DNA of 64,000 nucleotides from an uncultured Verrucomicrobiales bacterium (GTDB lineage Bacteria > Verrucomicrobiota > Verrucomicrobiia > Verrucomicrobiales > Akkermansiaceae). This document shows, piece by piece, positions 16,357 through 24,909 of the stretch. The translations under genes were made by a program, and so were the position numbers. The notes under the pieces are model-generated. The model was not told where the DNA came from. It saw only the letters and a list, made by a program, of their open reading frames with translations, and searched no databases. Positions within the stretch are counted from its first letter, which is position 1. Each line of letters begins with the position of its first letter. The DNA lies in NCBI GenBank assembly GCA_947039485.1, contig CAMQZC010000013.1:1-64000 (forward strand), given 5' to 3'.

Positions 16357-18162
16357 TTAAGTGAGGGGGAGTCGAGTTTCAGGAAAGCGCAGTAGTTTGG
16401 GATCTCTCTGACGAACAAAGATCATCATGAAGGTAAACATACCCACGCGGCCAAAAAGCATATTGAAGGAGAGCAACCACTTAGATGCATCGCTGAGCGA
16501 TGAGCTAATGCCGAGAGAGTAGCCCGTTGTTGTATAGGCGCTCACCTCCTCAAAGAGTATGCTCATAAATCCATGCTTCTGATTGGCAATAACTGGATCG
16601 AGCAGGCAAAGAATCATGGTCATAAAGACAATCCAGACAATGGAGAGAACAACTGTTGCCATAGCGCGCGAGATTGTGGCTCGAGCAATGCGGCGCTGAT
16701 GCAATTCAAGGTCATTTGCGCCACGCAGCACGCGGACAATCTCTAAAACACAGAGCGCCACGACAACCGCAAAGACACCACCACCGGTACCTGCAGGATT
16801 ACCACCGATGAACATCAACACGCACAGGAAGAGCTTGTAGGCTGGACCATAGTCATCCAAATCACTGATATTAAAGCCTGTCGATCGACCAATAGTATTC
16901 CACAGAGCCTCCCACGAGATATTATACCAGATCTCCGTTTCCTGCCTAGCAGAGGGCTCTAGGATACCGAGTAATGAGAGAATCAACCAACCACCAACAA
17001 CAACAATGAAGGTAACGCGAGTCACGAGCCAGCAGTGGGTACTCCAGCGCAGAGGGGGACGCTTCTTATTAAATCGGCAGCGCAGACGCTGCCCTACTTC
17101 TAGATAGAAGCCAAAACCCATTGTACCTGCTAGGGTGACAAGCATCATAATACTCTGTCCCATTTTCGCGTAGGCAACGCAGGGCTCAGCCATATTATTG
17201 GGGAAGAGAGAAAGGCCTGCGTTACAGAAGGCGGAGACGGAGTGGAATACAGCGTTGGCCCAAAGATTGTCCTGAGGCATTCCGGGCAAGTCTTTCCACG
17301 AGAAATAGAGGAAGATTGCCCCGATGAGCTCCACGACAAAGGTCACAGCAATCACTGATTTGATTAGAGAGGGGACAATGCTAACACCCTGCTGGTCGAG
17401 GATGCCTGAGAGGGTCGTGCGATCTTTTACCGCGAGGCGCTTGCCCATCATCAACATGACAAAGTAGGTGAAGGTCATGACCCCAACGCCACCCAATTGG
17501 ATATCCATCAGGATTACCATCTTGCCCATGGCCGTGTAGGTACTGGCAATATCGACGGTTGATAGTCCCGTACTAGCGGTCGCACTGGAGGTGATGAAAA
17601 AGGCATCTACAACGCTGACAGGCTTGTAGGTAGCGCCGGGAGTGAGTAGCAGCAGCGTGCTCACAATCACAAAGGCGAGCATCGAGCTAAAGAAAATAAC
17701 CGCAGGAGACCAGCTTGATGCGTGCGTTTTGACTCGACCCTCTCTCGATTGTCGGACAAAGGAACCTATGTTCACCATCGAAAAGATACCAATAACAAAG
17801 CCAACAAAGACGCTTAACCAGTAGGAATGGTAGGTGAACTCTCGCTGAATCATGTTACCAACACCATTTGCAAACAAAAGGGAGGATAAGAGACCAACCA
17901 CCAGCTGCCAGATGATAAATCGTGGAATATAGGCGTGTTTTCTAAAATAGAAAACAGAGTGGATGAGCACCACCGCAGAATTGAACCACACCAAGGCGGT
18001 CATCATCATATGCGTCGACATGAAGAAGGATAACTTCTCAGCAGGCAACACTGCCGCGCGAAGGAAACACATCTCCCACAGGACAACTAGGAGCACCAAG
18101 AGCCCTGATATCATCTCAGGAAGTTCCCATATGCCATAGTGTCTCTCTTGCTTAATTTCCAT
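16357..18162 (-). CDS. TrkH/KtrB-type potassium transporter, long form
   Basis: Membrane subunit of the potassium uptake system. The ORF track starts at 18213, but the ATG at 18162 (MEIKQERHYG) is preferred since a TTGCAA-17-TATTGT promoter lies just upstream at 18207-18179 and the longer version would begin before it. This gives 601 residues. Four extra N-terminal helices precede the four pore repeats, which show selectivity-filter-like stretches such as STGLSTVDIA, CNAGLSLF, TGFNISD and TTGYSLG. KtrB proteins are nearer 450 residues, so the N-terminal addition is notable. It is first gene of the operon with the KtrA-like regulator. Confidence 0.9.
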   Translation of the reverse strand: MEIKQERHYGIWELPEMISGLLVLLVVLWEMCFLRAAVLPAEKLSFFMSTHMMMTALVWFNSAVVLIHSVFYFRKHAYIPRFIIWQLVVGLLSSLLFANGVGNMIQREFTYHSYWLSVFVGFVIGIFSMVNIGSFVRQSREGRVKTHASSWSPAVIFFSSMLAFVIVSTLLLLTPGATYKPVSVVDAFFITSSATASTGLSTVDIASTYTAMGKMVILMDIQLGGVGVMTFTYFVMLMMGKRLAVKDRTTLSGILDQQGVSIVPSLIKSVIAVTFVVELIGAIFLYFSWKDLPGMPQDNLWANAVFHSVSAFCNAGLSLFPNNMAEPCVAYAKMGQSIMMLVTLAGTMGFGFYLEVGQRLRCRFNKKRPPLRWSTHCWLVTRVTFIVVVGGWLILSLLGILEPSARQETEIWYNISWEALWNTIGRSTGFNISDLDDYGPAYKLFLCVLMFIGGNPAGTGGGVFAVVVALCVLEIVRVLRGANDLELHQRRIARATISRAMATVVLSIVWIVFMTMILCLLDPVIANQKHGFMSILFEEVSAYTTTGYSLGISSSLSDASKWLLSFNMLFGRVGMFTFMMIFVRQRDPKLLRFPETRLPLT

Positions 18163-18178
18163 ATTGTTGACAAGCGGG

Positions 18179-18207
18179 ACAATAACACATCTTGTGTTGA
18201 GTTGCAA
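18179..18207 (-). promoter_or_regulatory. Predicted promoter of the TrkH-KtrA operon
   Basis: Minus strand: TTGCAA (18207-18202), 17-nt spacer, TATTGT (18184-18179). The ATG at 18162 is 16 nt from the -10 box, so a leader of about 9-10 nt without a clear Shine-Dalgarno is expected. Confidence 0.5.
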
Positions 18208-18243
18208 GAGCAAGTTTTATAGCCCAATATTGAGATTTTCTAC

Positions 18244-18272
18244 TTGGATTAGCATGGCTTGGATGCTAAAAT
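18244..18272 (+). promoter_or_regulatory. Predicted leaderless promoter of the UspA-like gene
   Basis: TTGGAT (18244-18249), 17-nt spacer, TAAAAT (18267-18272), eight bases (agggaatc), ATG at 18281. Confidence 0.65.
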
Positions 18273-18280
18273 AGGGAATC

Positions 18281-18772
18281 ATGAAAATCCTTTTAGCTAC
18301 AGACCTTGCAGAAGAAAGTATCCCAGCCCGCGATTTTGCCGCCAAGCTGGTCAAATCCTGTGGCAGCAAGATGTACTTGCTCCACATGGTTTCCCCCTGC
18401 CTCATCGACCCCCCTGGCACATCACACCATGAAGACAGCTTTGGCATCTCTTTACCTGACATACAGGTGCAGGAAGAGAGCCTTGAGTTCACCGCCTCAC
18501 TTCTCTCCATCGCTGATGCACGCAGCAAGGTGCTCGGCACACAAATTAGCTCGCAATGGGGCATCCAAGTCTACGCCAAGGCAGAGGAAGGCACTGATCT
18601 TATCGCGCACATCCTCAAGTTCTGCAGCCGACATCATGTTGACATGCTCGTTGTGGGCAATCACCACCACTCCTTGCTGGGCAATCTCCTGCTGGGCAAC
18701 ACAACCAATAAATTTGTGCAGCACAGCAATATCCCCCTCCTCATTGTCCCCTGTGACAAGCCTGAAGCATGA
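18281..18772 (+). CDS. Universal stress protein, UspA family
   Basis: A 163-residue single-domain Usp. The N-terminal ILLATDLAEES strand-loop and the C-terminal VVGNHHHSLLGNLLLGNTTNKFVQHSNIPLLIV stretch match the ATP-binding G-2x-G-9x-G(S/T) pattern imperfectly (GNHHHSLLGNLLLGNT). It is cytoplasmic and probably nucleotide binding. Its stop overlaps the ymdB start by ATGA. It is divergent from the TrkH operon, a common context for Usp proteins that accompany ion transporters. Confidence 0.85.
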   Translation: MKILLATDLAEESIPARDFAAKLVKSCGSKMYLLHMVSPCLIDPPGTSHHEDSFGISLPDIQVQEESLEFTASLLSIADARSKVLGTQISSQWGIQVYAKAEEGTDLIAHILKFCSRHHVDMLVVGNHHHSLLGNLLLGNTTNKFVQHSNIPLLIVPCDKPEA

Positions 18773-19563
18773 GTTCCCTGCTCTTCTTCGGTGATATTGT
18801 TGGCGATCCCGGTCGCACAGCGCTCATGAAGGCGTTACCCGCGCTGCGCAAGGAGTTCAACGCTAGCTTTGTCATCGCTAATGCGGAGAATGCAGCTGGC
18901 GGACGTGGCATCACGCCCAAGCTTGCTCAAGAGCTGCTGCGCCATGGTGTGGACGTCATCACGCTGGGTGACCACGTCTGGGATCAAAAGGACTTGGTCA
19001 ATTGGATTGATAACGAGCCTCGCGTCCTGCGCCCCTTCAACCTACAGCCCGGCTGCCCAGGTCAAGGCTCTGGCATCTATGAGAGCGAGCATGGCCCCAT
19101 CGGCGTCATGAGCTTGCTGGGTCGCACCTTTATCGGCACCTATGCGGAGAATGCCTTTCAGCATGCCCGCGTGGAGTCAGCACGACTCAAGGAGGCTGGC
19201 TGCCTCGTCCAACTCATCGACTACCATGCTGAGGCTACCAGTGAAAAGGTGGCGATGGGTTATTATCTTGATGGCTACGCAACGGCCGTTGTGGGCACTC
19301 ATACCCATGTACAAACAGCAGATGCGCGCGTCCTACCCGGCGGCTGTGCCCACATCTGTGATGCTGGCATGTGTGGCCCTAGAGATAGTGTGATTGGGCG
19401 CGAGATTGACTCTGTCCTCTTTGCCTGCGAGAAGCGCATGCCCTGCAAGCTAGCAGTGGCTGGCTGGCCAGTCCAAATCAATGGTGTCGCTATTGAGCTC
19501 GACTGGCAGAGCGGCAAGGCCCTCTCCATCACCCCCATCAACAGAATCTACGAGAAGGAATGA
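18769..19563 (+). CDS. ymdB: YmdB-family metallophosphoesterase
   Basis: A 264-residue cytoplasmic phosphodiesterase. Motifs: FFGDIVGDPGR, IANAENAAGGRG, TLGDHVWDQ, the His in DYHAEATSEK and the GTHTHVQTAD metal site. Bacillus YmdB hydrolyses 2',3'-cyclic nucleotides and affects biofilm development. Start and stop overlap the neighbours by ATGA on both sides (uspA-like upstream, tcdA downstream), so the three genes are translationally coupled. Confidence 0.93.
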   Translation: MSSLLFFGDIVGDPGRTALMKALPALRKEFNASFVIANAENAAGGRGITPKLAQELLRHGVDVITLGDHVWDQKDLVNWIDNEPRVLRPFNLQPGCPGQGSGIYESEHGPIGVMSLLGRTFIGTYAENAFQHARVESARLKEAGCLVQLIDYHAEATSEKVAMGYYLDGYATAVVGTHTHVQTADARVLPGGCAHICDAGMCGPRDSVIGREIDSVLFACEKRMPCKLAVAGWPVQINGVAIELDWQSGKALSITPINRIYEKE

Positions 19564-20345
19564 ATACCCAACGCTTTGGCGGCATCTACCGCCTCTATGG
19601 GAATAGCGCAGCTGAGTGTATCAGCCGTGCACGCATCGCCGTTGTTGGCATCGGAGGTGTTGGCTCTTGGGCTGCAGAATCTCTTGCACGCACAGGGGTT
19701 GGCTGCATCATCCTGATGGATATGGATGATCTCTGCATCACCAACACCAACCGACAAATCCATGCCCTCGATGGTAACTACGCTAAGCTCAAGACAACGG
19801 CCATGGCCGAGCGACTGCGCCTCATTAATCCTGAGATTGAAATTATTGAGCTATCGAGCTTTTACAAAACCTCCGACCCTGATCAGCTTTTTTACCAAAA
19901 GCCTGATGTTGTCATTGACGCGATTGATTCCATGCGCGCCAAGGCGCATCTCATCGCCAGCTGCTATCAGCGCTCTATCCCCTGCGTGAGCTGTGGTGGT
20001 GCTGGTGGCCGCATCGATGCCTCTGCCATTCGCATGGCGGATCTCGCACGAACCAATGGTGATAATATGCTCTCACAGCTACGAAGACAGCTGCGAGTCG
20101 ACTATGGCATGCCCCTGCAGGATCGCTGCCCCGACATTGGCATCCCCTGCGTCTATTCTCCTGAGAAGCCTCGCTTCCCACGCTGCGATGGCTCGGTGAG
20201 CCATCAGCGAGAGGCTGGACAGCTGGGCGGTATCGGCTGCGCGAGTGGATTTGGATCAGCTACACACATCACAGGTTGTTTTGGCTTCTACTGTGCAGGT
20301 GCTGCCATTGATCTTCTCCTCAAATCTCAAAACCAAAAAGATTGA
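19560..20345 (+). CDS. tcdA: tRNA threonylcarbamoyladenosine dehydratase
   Basis: A 261-residue E1-like enzyme that cyclises t6A37 of tRNA to ct6A using ATP. The adenylation Rossmann motif is VVGIGGVGSWAAESLARTG (about residues 29-47), followed by NTNRQIHAL, DAIDSMRAKAHLI and CGGAGGRIDASAI. It lacks a ubiquitin-like protein partner nearby and matches the CsdL/TcdA pattern rather than ThiF/MoeB (no zinc CxxC pairs). It overlaps ymdB by ATGA. Confidence 0.9.
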   Translation: MNTQRFGGIYRLYGNSAAECISRARIAVVGIGGVGSWAAESLARTGVGCIILMDMDDLCITNTNRQIHALDGNYAKLKTTAMAERLRLINPEIEIIELSSFYKTSDPDQLFYQKPDVVIDAIDSMRAKAHLIASCYQRSIPCVSCGGAGGRIDASAIRMADLARTNGDNMLSQLRRQLRVDYGMPLQDRCPDIGIPCVYSPEKPRFPRCDGSVSHQREAGQLGGIGCASGFGSATHITGCFGFYCAGAAIDLLLKSQNQKD

Positions 20346-20370
20346 CAAAGTCCAGCCCCTAACCTATCAT
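20342..20370 (+). promoter_or_regulatory. Predicted leaderless promoter of rlmB
   Basis: Consensus TTGACA (20342-20347), 17-nt spacer, TATCAT (20365-20370), seven bases (tctgcac), ATG at 20378. The -35 box overlaps the tcdA stop codon. Confidence 0.75.
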
Positions 20371-20377
20371 TCTGCAC

Positions 20378-21034
20378 ATGACACCAAACGGAAGAGAACG
20401 CAACGCACGAGCAAACAAACACACATCGCGCCCCGAGCCCGCAGGTCGCCCAGCAGGTCGACCCGATGGTATCGGTCGCAACCCCCGTGCTGATGCTAGC
20501 TTTATCAAGAACCCTAGCCAGATTGTGGTCAAGCCACTGCCCGAGGGTATGCTGCTCGACTTACTCGAACAAGAGCCTCAGGGTCTCTACCTCATCCTCG
20601 ACTGCATCCAAGACCCTCATAATCTTGGCGCTATCCTTCGCAGCGCTGACGGCGCAGGCGTAACCGCAGTCATCGCCCCCAAGGACAAATCTGTAGGTAT
20701 CACCGAGACAGTTTTACGCATCTCTGTAGGGGCAGCCGAGAAGGTCCCCTTTATCCAAGTCACGAACCTAGCTCGCGCCATGAAGCAAATCAAGGATGCA
20801 GGCGTCTGGATTAGTGGCACCTCAGACAAGGCTGACCGCAGTCTCTACGACATAGATCTCAAGGGAGGTGTAGCAATCGTCATGGGAGCCGAAGGAGATG
20901 GCCTGCGCCGCCTCACCGAGGAGAACTGTGACTTCCTCATCAGTCTACCCATGCACGGATCAGTCCCCTGCCTCAACGTCTCGGTGGCTACAGGCATTTG
21001 CCTCTACGAGGCAGTCCGCCAGAGAAACCTCTAA
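20378..21034 (+). CDS. rlmB: SpoU/TrmH-family rRNA 2'-O-methyltransferase (RlmB-like)
   Basis: A 218-residue SPOUT methyltransferase. A basic Arg/Gly-rich N-terminal tail (about 40 residues, RPEPAGRPAGRPDGIG) replaces the usual L30e-like RNA-binding domain. The catalytic part shows motif 1 LDCIQDPHNLGAILRSADGAG, motif 2 GVAIVMGAEGDGL and motif 3 SLPMHGSVPCLNVSVATGICLYEA, which form the SAM-binding knot. RlmB methylates G2251 of 23S rRNA; this exact target is inferred from family resemblance. The phosphoesterase gene follows 25 bp downstream. Confidence 0.87.
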   Translation: MTPNGRERNARANKHTSRPEPAGRPAGRPDGIGRNPRADASFIKNPSQIVVKPLPEGMLLDLLEQEPQGLYLILDCIQDPHNLGAILRSADGAGVTAVIAPKDKSVGITETVLRISVGAAEKVPFIQVTNLARAMKQIKDAGVWISGTSDKADRSLYDIDLKGGVAIVMGAEGDGLRRLTEENCDFLISLPMHGSVPCLNVSVATGICLYEAVRQRNL

Positions 21035-21059
21035 GCCAGGCTACCCATCTCTCTCTGCC

Positions 21060-21857
21060 ATGCATATCAAACTTGAACCAGCGGCAGGGGCACGCGTACG
21101 CGTCATCTCAGACCTGCATTATGGGCATGTGCGTTCTAATGCGCCCAGTCCTCAGCAGCTGGTAGCAGGCATGCAGGGAATAGATATTCTCATTGTCGCG
21201 GGCGATCTCGCTGAGCTGCGCCCCGGCCCTTGGCAGGCGGAGGGAGAGCGCCTCCACCTAGAGCTACAGCAAGCCTGCGAGCAGGCAGGCATCACGCTCT
21301 ACCACCTCGCGGGAAATCACGACCCCGAGGTACCCACAATGATGCTCAGCCTCTGGCAGGGTCGTATCGTTATCATCCATGGTCACGCGCTCTTTGATCA
21401 GGTCGCACCATGGGGCTGGGAGTACCTGCACCATCGTAAGCAGGTGCAGCGTATCATTGCGCAATACCCCAATCGCAACTCCGATCTTGAATCTCGCTTT
21501 GAACTGACACGCCGCATGAGCTCCGCTATAGAGCCTATCTACCACAGTCCGAGCAAGTGTCACTGCGAGATTCTTGCCAAACTACTACACTGCTTCTGGC
21601 CCCCTCAACGCCCGCTCAACATCATCGGAGCATGGCTCAGCGCACCCTATCGCGCCGAGCGATTTGCCAAGTCATTTGCCCCACAATGCGACTGCCTGAT
21701 CTTTGGGCATGTGCATCGTAATGGTCGCTGGAGGAGAGGAGCGAGACAACTCATCACCACAGGCGCTAGCTTTCGCAACGCAAGCCCCTCTTACGTTGAT
21801 TTGTGCGACTCTAAGATAATTAGCTACAATAAATTCGATTTTGACAATTATAAGTAA
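21060..21857 (+). CDS. Calcineurin-like metallophosphoesterase
   Basis: A 265-residue metallophosphoesterase. The ORF track extends to 20898, but that part overlaps rlmB in another frame; the ATG at 21060 (MHIKLEPAAG) follows the rlmB stop. Metal-site motifs are all present: ISDLHYGH, VAGDLAEL, LAGNHD, VIIHGH and FGHVHRNG. The size and motif spacing resemble LpxH/YfcE-like or ligase-associated phosphoesterases, but the substrate cannot be assigned. Confidence 0.85.
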   Translation: MHIKLEPAAGARVRVISDLHYGHVRSNAPSPQQLVAGMQGIDILIVAGDLAELRPGPWQAEGERLHLELQQACEQAGITLYHLAGNHDPEVPTMMLSLWQGRIVIIHGHALFDQVAPWGWEYLHHRKQVQRIIAQYPNRNSDLESRFELTRRMSSAIEPIYHSPSKCHCEILAKLLHCFWPPQRPLNIIGAWLSAPYRAERFAKSFAPQCDCLIFGHVHRNGRWRRGARQLITTGASFRNASPSYVDLCDSKIISYNKFDFDNYK

Positions 21858-21885
21858 AATAATGTAATTCATCACCATTTATCTC

Positions 21886-21914
21886 TTGCCTCATGATGTT
21901 CGAATTGCTATGAT
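21886..21914 (+). promoter_or_regulatory. Predicted promoter of the HU gene, with a normal leader
   Basis: TTGCCT (21886-21891), 17-nt spacer, TATGAT (21909-21914). The ATG at 21954 gives a leader of about 33 nt. This is one of the few leadered promoters here and a useful contrast to the leaderless set. Confidence 0.6.
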
Positions 21915-21953
21915 GCTATCTGTCACAAATAAATTTACTTACCTACTAGTATT

Positions 21954-22226
21954 ATGAACAAAACAGAACTCATCGCTGCAATCCAAGAAGAACTTGGTCC
22001 AGAAACAACCAAAAGAATGGCTACTGAGGCTCTCAACGCCACACTCAGCGCCATCTCCAAGGCCGTAGCTACAGAAAAAGTCCAACTCGTCGGATTTGGC
22101 ACATTTGAAACCAAGAAACGAGCCGCGCGTACAGGTCACAACCCTGCAACTGGTAACCCCCTGAGCATCGCAGCAAGCAGCTACGTCGCCTTCAAGGCAT
22201 CCTCGGCACTCAAGAGCAAGGGTTAA
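21954..22226 (+). CDS. HU-family nucleoid protein
   Basis: A 90-residue bacterial histone-like protein. It has the HU core: MNKTELIAAI start, helix pair, the LVGFGTFETKKRAARTGHNPATG saddle-arm region and the ending SSYVAFKASSALK. The arm motif RTGHNPATGNPL is canonical (RxGRNPxTG type, with His in place of Arg). It is monocistronic, with its own promoter and terminator. Confidence 0.95.
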   Translation: MNKTELIAAIQEELGPETTKRMATEALNATLSAISKAVATEKVQLVGFGTFETKKRAARTGHNPATGNPLSIAASSYVAFKASSALKSKG

Positions 22227-22247
22227 TTCCAATTATCTCATTTGCAA

Positions 22248-22286
22248 AAAAGAGCGCTAGCCTCCATCAGGCTAGCGCTCTTTTTA
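22248..22286 (+). terminator. Intrinsic terminator of the HU gene
   Basis: A 17-bp perfect stem (aaaaagagcgctagcct and complement) around ccatc, with terminal T-run. The A-run on the left arm makes it potentially bidirectional. Confidence 0.9.
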
Positions 22287-22317
22287 TATTTATGCCGCTC
22301 TACAGAGGGTTTACGCT

Positions 22318-22346
22318 TGCAAGCAGAGTTGCAGAGCGTTAAAATA
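22318..22346 (+). promoter_or_regulatory. Predicted promoter of the 22364 membrane-protein gene
   Basis: TTGCAA (22318-22323), 17-nt spacer, TAAAAT (22341-22346). The ATG is 17 nt beyond the -10 box, so the leader would be about 11 nt. Confidence 0.5.
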
Positions 22347-22363
22347 AGCTTATCAATCAACTT

Positions 22364-22957
22364 ATGTACGATCAGTATCTTCACGCTTACCAGAGACTCA
22401 GCCTTCAGACTGCAGGCATTATGATGGGGCTCATCCTCATCCTCATCCACATCATCCCCCTGCTCGCCCCCAAAGCCAGCATGCAATGGCTCACAGCAGC
22501 CCATAAAAATGTGCTACTCGGCCGCGTCACGCTCGGTATGGCCATGGGTTGGTTCATGCTACTGCTCATTGATAGCAATTGGAATCCGCTAAGCATCGAG
22601 CTCTACGTATTTGAGCCCATGCGCGGCGCACTCATCCTGCTCTGCCCCGTCATCTGGTTTGTACTCAGCACGATGGTCAAGGAGAACCTCTTCCCACGAG
22701 CTCTAGGTTTGCTCATTTTACTCGCTGTTAATGTGCCACTCACAGCAGCCTTTCTCAAGGACCCGATGACACGCCTGCTCATCCCCATCTACTGCTACCC
22801 CATCCTCACAGCAGCGATGTTCTGGGTGGCAAAGCCCTATCTTTTCCGCGATTGGATGAACTGGCTGGCTGCTCGCCCCGCCCTCATCCGCTACGGCAGT
22901 ATCGCAGGAGTCGCCTACGGTGCGCTCATCCTCGCCTTTGCTCTCATCAGCTGGTAA
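22364..22957 (+). CDS. Polytopic membrane protein, unknown function
   Basis: A 197-residue protein with about six hydrophobic helices (near residues 16-35, 47-67, 83-103, 112-128, 138-155 and 175-195). No family motif was recognised. It is followed 12 bp later by the amidohydrolase gene, and then by an exonuclease, so it probably heads a three-gene operon. A transport or anchoring role cannot be specified. Confidence 0.7.
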   Translation: MYDQYLHAYQRLSLQTAGIMMGLILILIHIIPLLAPKASMQWLTAAHKNVLLGRVTLGMAMGWFMLLLIDSNWNPLSIELYVFEPMRGALILLCPVIWFVLSTMVKENLFPRALGLLILLAVNVPLTAAFLKDPMTRLLIPIYCYPILTAAMFWVAKPYLFRDWMNWLAARPALIRYGSIAGVAYGALILAFALISW

Positions 22958-22969
22958 GTCCCTAGGATA

Positions 22970-24304
22970 ATGAGTAACTCACCCAATCAATGCGACGCAA
23001 TCTACTGCGCTCGCTACGTTGTCACACAAAATAAGTCGCGCGATATCATCGAGCAAGGCGCTATCGCCCTCGCAGGTGATAGCATCCTGAGTATTGGCCA
23101 CAGCGACATACTGCGCATCATCTACCCCAATGCCCGTGTCGTTGAGCTGGGCAATGCGGTGCTCCTACCGGGGCTCATCAATGCGCATACCCATGTACCC
23201 ATGAGCGCCCTGCGAGGCTACTCAGATGATAAAGCTCTCATGGACTGGCTCACACAGGACATCTTTCCCATTGAGGATCAGCTTACAGCTGAGATTATCG
23301 AGCTCTCTGCACGATTCAGCTTTGCGGAGATGATACGCACAGGAACAACGGCCTTTTATGACATGTACATGCTCCAAGAGGGCGTGATGCGCGCTGCCGA
23401 TGAGATGGGCATGCGTGGCGTTGTCGGCGAGAGCTATACACAGTACTTCCCCAGCCTCGTAGCTCCGAACAAGGAGGAGCTCTTTGCCATCATGAGTGAT
23501 CGCGCCGATCGCTGGCGCGGCCATAGCCGAGTCAAGATGGCGATCACCCCCCACGCCCCCTACACATCCACACCCGAGCTGCTTCAAGAAGGCTACGCAC
23601 TGGCCGAGAGCTACGACCTACTCTTTGGGATGCACCTTGCTGAGACCCCCTTTGAGACAGCAACCTGCTTAGAAAACTACGGCAAACGTCCCGTCGCCTA
23701 CTGCGCGGATTTGGGCATCGTAAGCCCCCGTAGCAGCTTCTTCCACCTCGTGGATGTCAATCAGGATGATCGCGACATGCTCTTTGAGGGTGGCTGCACA
23801 GTCGTGCACAACCCAGCCTCAAATATGAAGCTCGCAAGCGGTTGCTCCCCCATCGACTTGATGCGCAAGCAAGGTATCCGCCTTGCACTGGGCACAGATG
23901 GCCCTGCTAGCAACAACGCTCAAAACATGTTCCGCGAGATGTATGTCGCTAGCCTCATGCAAAAGCTCACGCAAGGTGACCCCACAGCCTGCCCCGCGCA
24001 AGCCGTCCTCGACATGGCGACACTGGGAGGAGCCAGCGCCATTGGTGAACCCATGGTTGGTTGTCTTGAGCCCGGGATGAAGGCCGACTTCTGCGCCCTT
24101 GATCTGAGCACACCCAACATGCAGCCCTGCCACAACATCGTCTCCAACCTCGTCTATGCCGCCTCTGGCCATGAGTGCTTCCTCAGCGTCGTTGACGGTC
24201 GAGAGCTCTACCGCAATGGCAAGCACCTGAGCTGTGACTACGATGCGCTCTGCGATGAGATGGAGAAAATCCGCCTCTGGGTCAAGAGCCAGAGTAAGAG
24301 CTGA
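22970..24304 (+). CDS. TRZ/ATZ-family amidohydrolase, MTA/SAH deaminase-like
   Basis: A 444-residue metal-dependent deaminase. The HxH metal site is in LINAHTHVPMSALRGYSDDKALMDWL; further ligands are in HAPYTST, GMHLAET (His and the catalytic Glu) and the Asp of LALGTDGPASNN. This set and the SALRG..D loop match 5'-methylthioadenosine/S-adenosylhomocysteine deaminases (MtaD) among aminohydrolases. Substrate is inferred; guanine or other ring deaminases share the fold. Length is normal. It is in a probable operon with the membrane protein upstream. Confidence 0.85.
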   Translation: MSNSPNQCDAIYCARYVVTQNKSRDIIEQGAIALAGDSILSIGHSDILRIIYPNARVVELGNAVLLPGLINAHTHVPMSALRGYSDDKALMDWLTQDIFPIEDQLTAEIIELSARFSFAEMIRTGTTAFYDMYMLQEGVMRAADEMGMRGVVGESYTQYFPSLVAPNKEELFAIMSDRADRWRGHSRVKMAITPHAPYTSTPELLQEGYALAESYDLLFGMHLAETPFETATCLENYGKRPVAYCADLGIVSPRSSFFHLVDVNQDDRDMLFEGGCTVVHNPASNMKLASGCSPIDLMRKQGIRLALGTDGPASNNAQNMFREMYVASLMQKLTQGDPTACPAQAVLDMATLGGASAIGEPMVGCLEPGMKADFCALDLSTPNMQPCHNIVSNLVYAASGHECFLSVVDGRELYRNGKHLSCDYDALCDEMEKIRLWVKSQSKS

Positions 24305-24305
24305 G

Positions 24306-24905
24306 ATGAGCTCCAATATCCAGCAGATTGCCCTAAGTAAACTCCCCCTTGCCGCCATTGACTTTGAGTCAGCTGGCTGCATGGCGGGGCAGACTGACCA
24401 GCCTGTACAAATTGGAATCCTGCGCGCAGATGCTCTATTGGCAGCTCCTGAGACCTACGTCTCCTACATCGCCTGCAATCGCCCTGTGCATTGGTCCGCG
24501 GCAAAGGTGCACGGCATCACCACACAGGATCTCGCCTATGCGCCAAGCATGAGCAACCTCTGGCCTGAGATTAAGACTCAACTGCGAGGGCGCGTCCTCA
24601 TCGGTCACAACCCATCCACCGAGCAGCGCTTTCTTGCGGCGGCCTTTCCCGGCCACGGATTTGGCCCCTACATCGACACCCTCGCTCTCGCGCGCAAGGT
24701 CATTCCCGACGCGCCCAACTACTCCTTGGGTGAGATCTGTGAGGGGCTGGGACTACTCGGAAGCATCCAAGCCCTCGTTCCAGCCAAGAGATGGCACGAT
24801 GCGCTCTTTGATGCGGCAGCCAGTTTTGTGCTGCTGCGTCACATCATCTTGGAGCTTGAGATGCAGGATTACTGCCTCAAGGATATAGCCTTTGCCGTCA
24901 AATGA
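24306..24905 (+). CDS. DEDDh-type 3'-5' exonuclease domain protein
   Basis: The start at 24306 (MSSNIQQ) immediately follows the amidohydrolase stop; the longer track ORF overlaps that gene. The 199-residue protein is DnaQ-like: motif I AAIDFESAG (Asp and Glu), the WSAAKVHGIT segment, motif II RVLIGHNPSTEQRFL and motif III RWHDALFDAAASFVLL (His and Asp). In motif II the usual HNxxFD Asp is a Glu or Gln (STEQ), so one metal ligand may be changed. It could be a repair or RNA-trimming exonuclease. It converges with ruvA. Confidence 0.8.
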   Translation: MSSNIQQIALSKLPLAAIDFESAGCMAGQTDQPVQIGILRADALLAAPETYVSYIACNRPVHWSAAKVHGITTQDLAYAPSMSNLWPEIKTQLRGRVLIGHNPSTEQRFLAAAFPGHGFGPYIDTLALARKVIPDAPNYSLGEICEGLGLLGSIQALVPAKRWHDALFDAAASFVLLRHIILELEMQDYCLKDIAFAVK

Positions 24906-24909
24906 GCTT

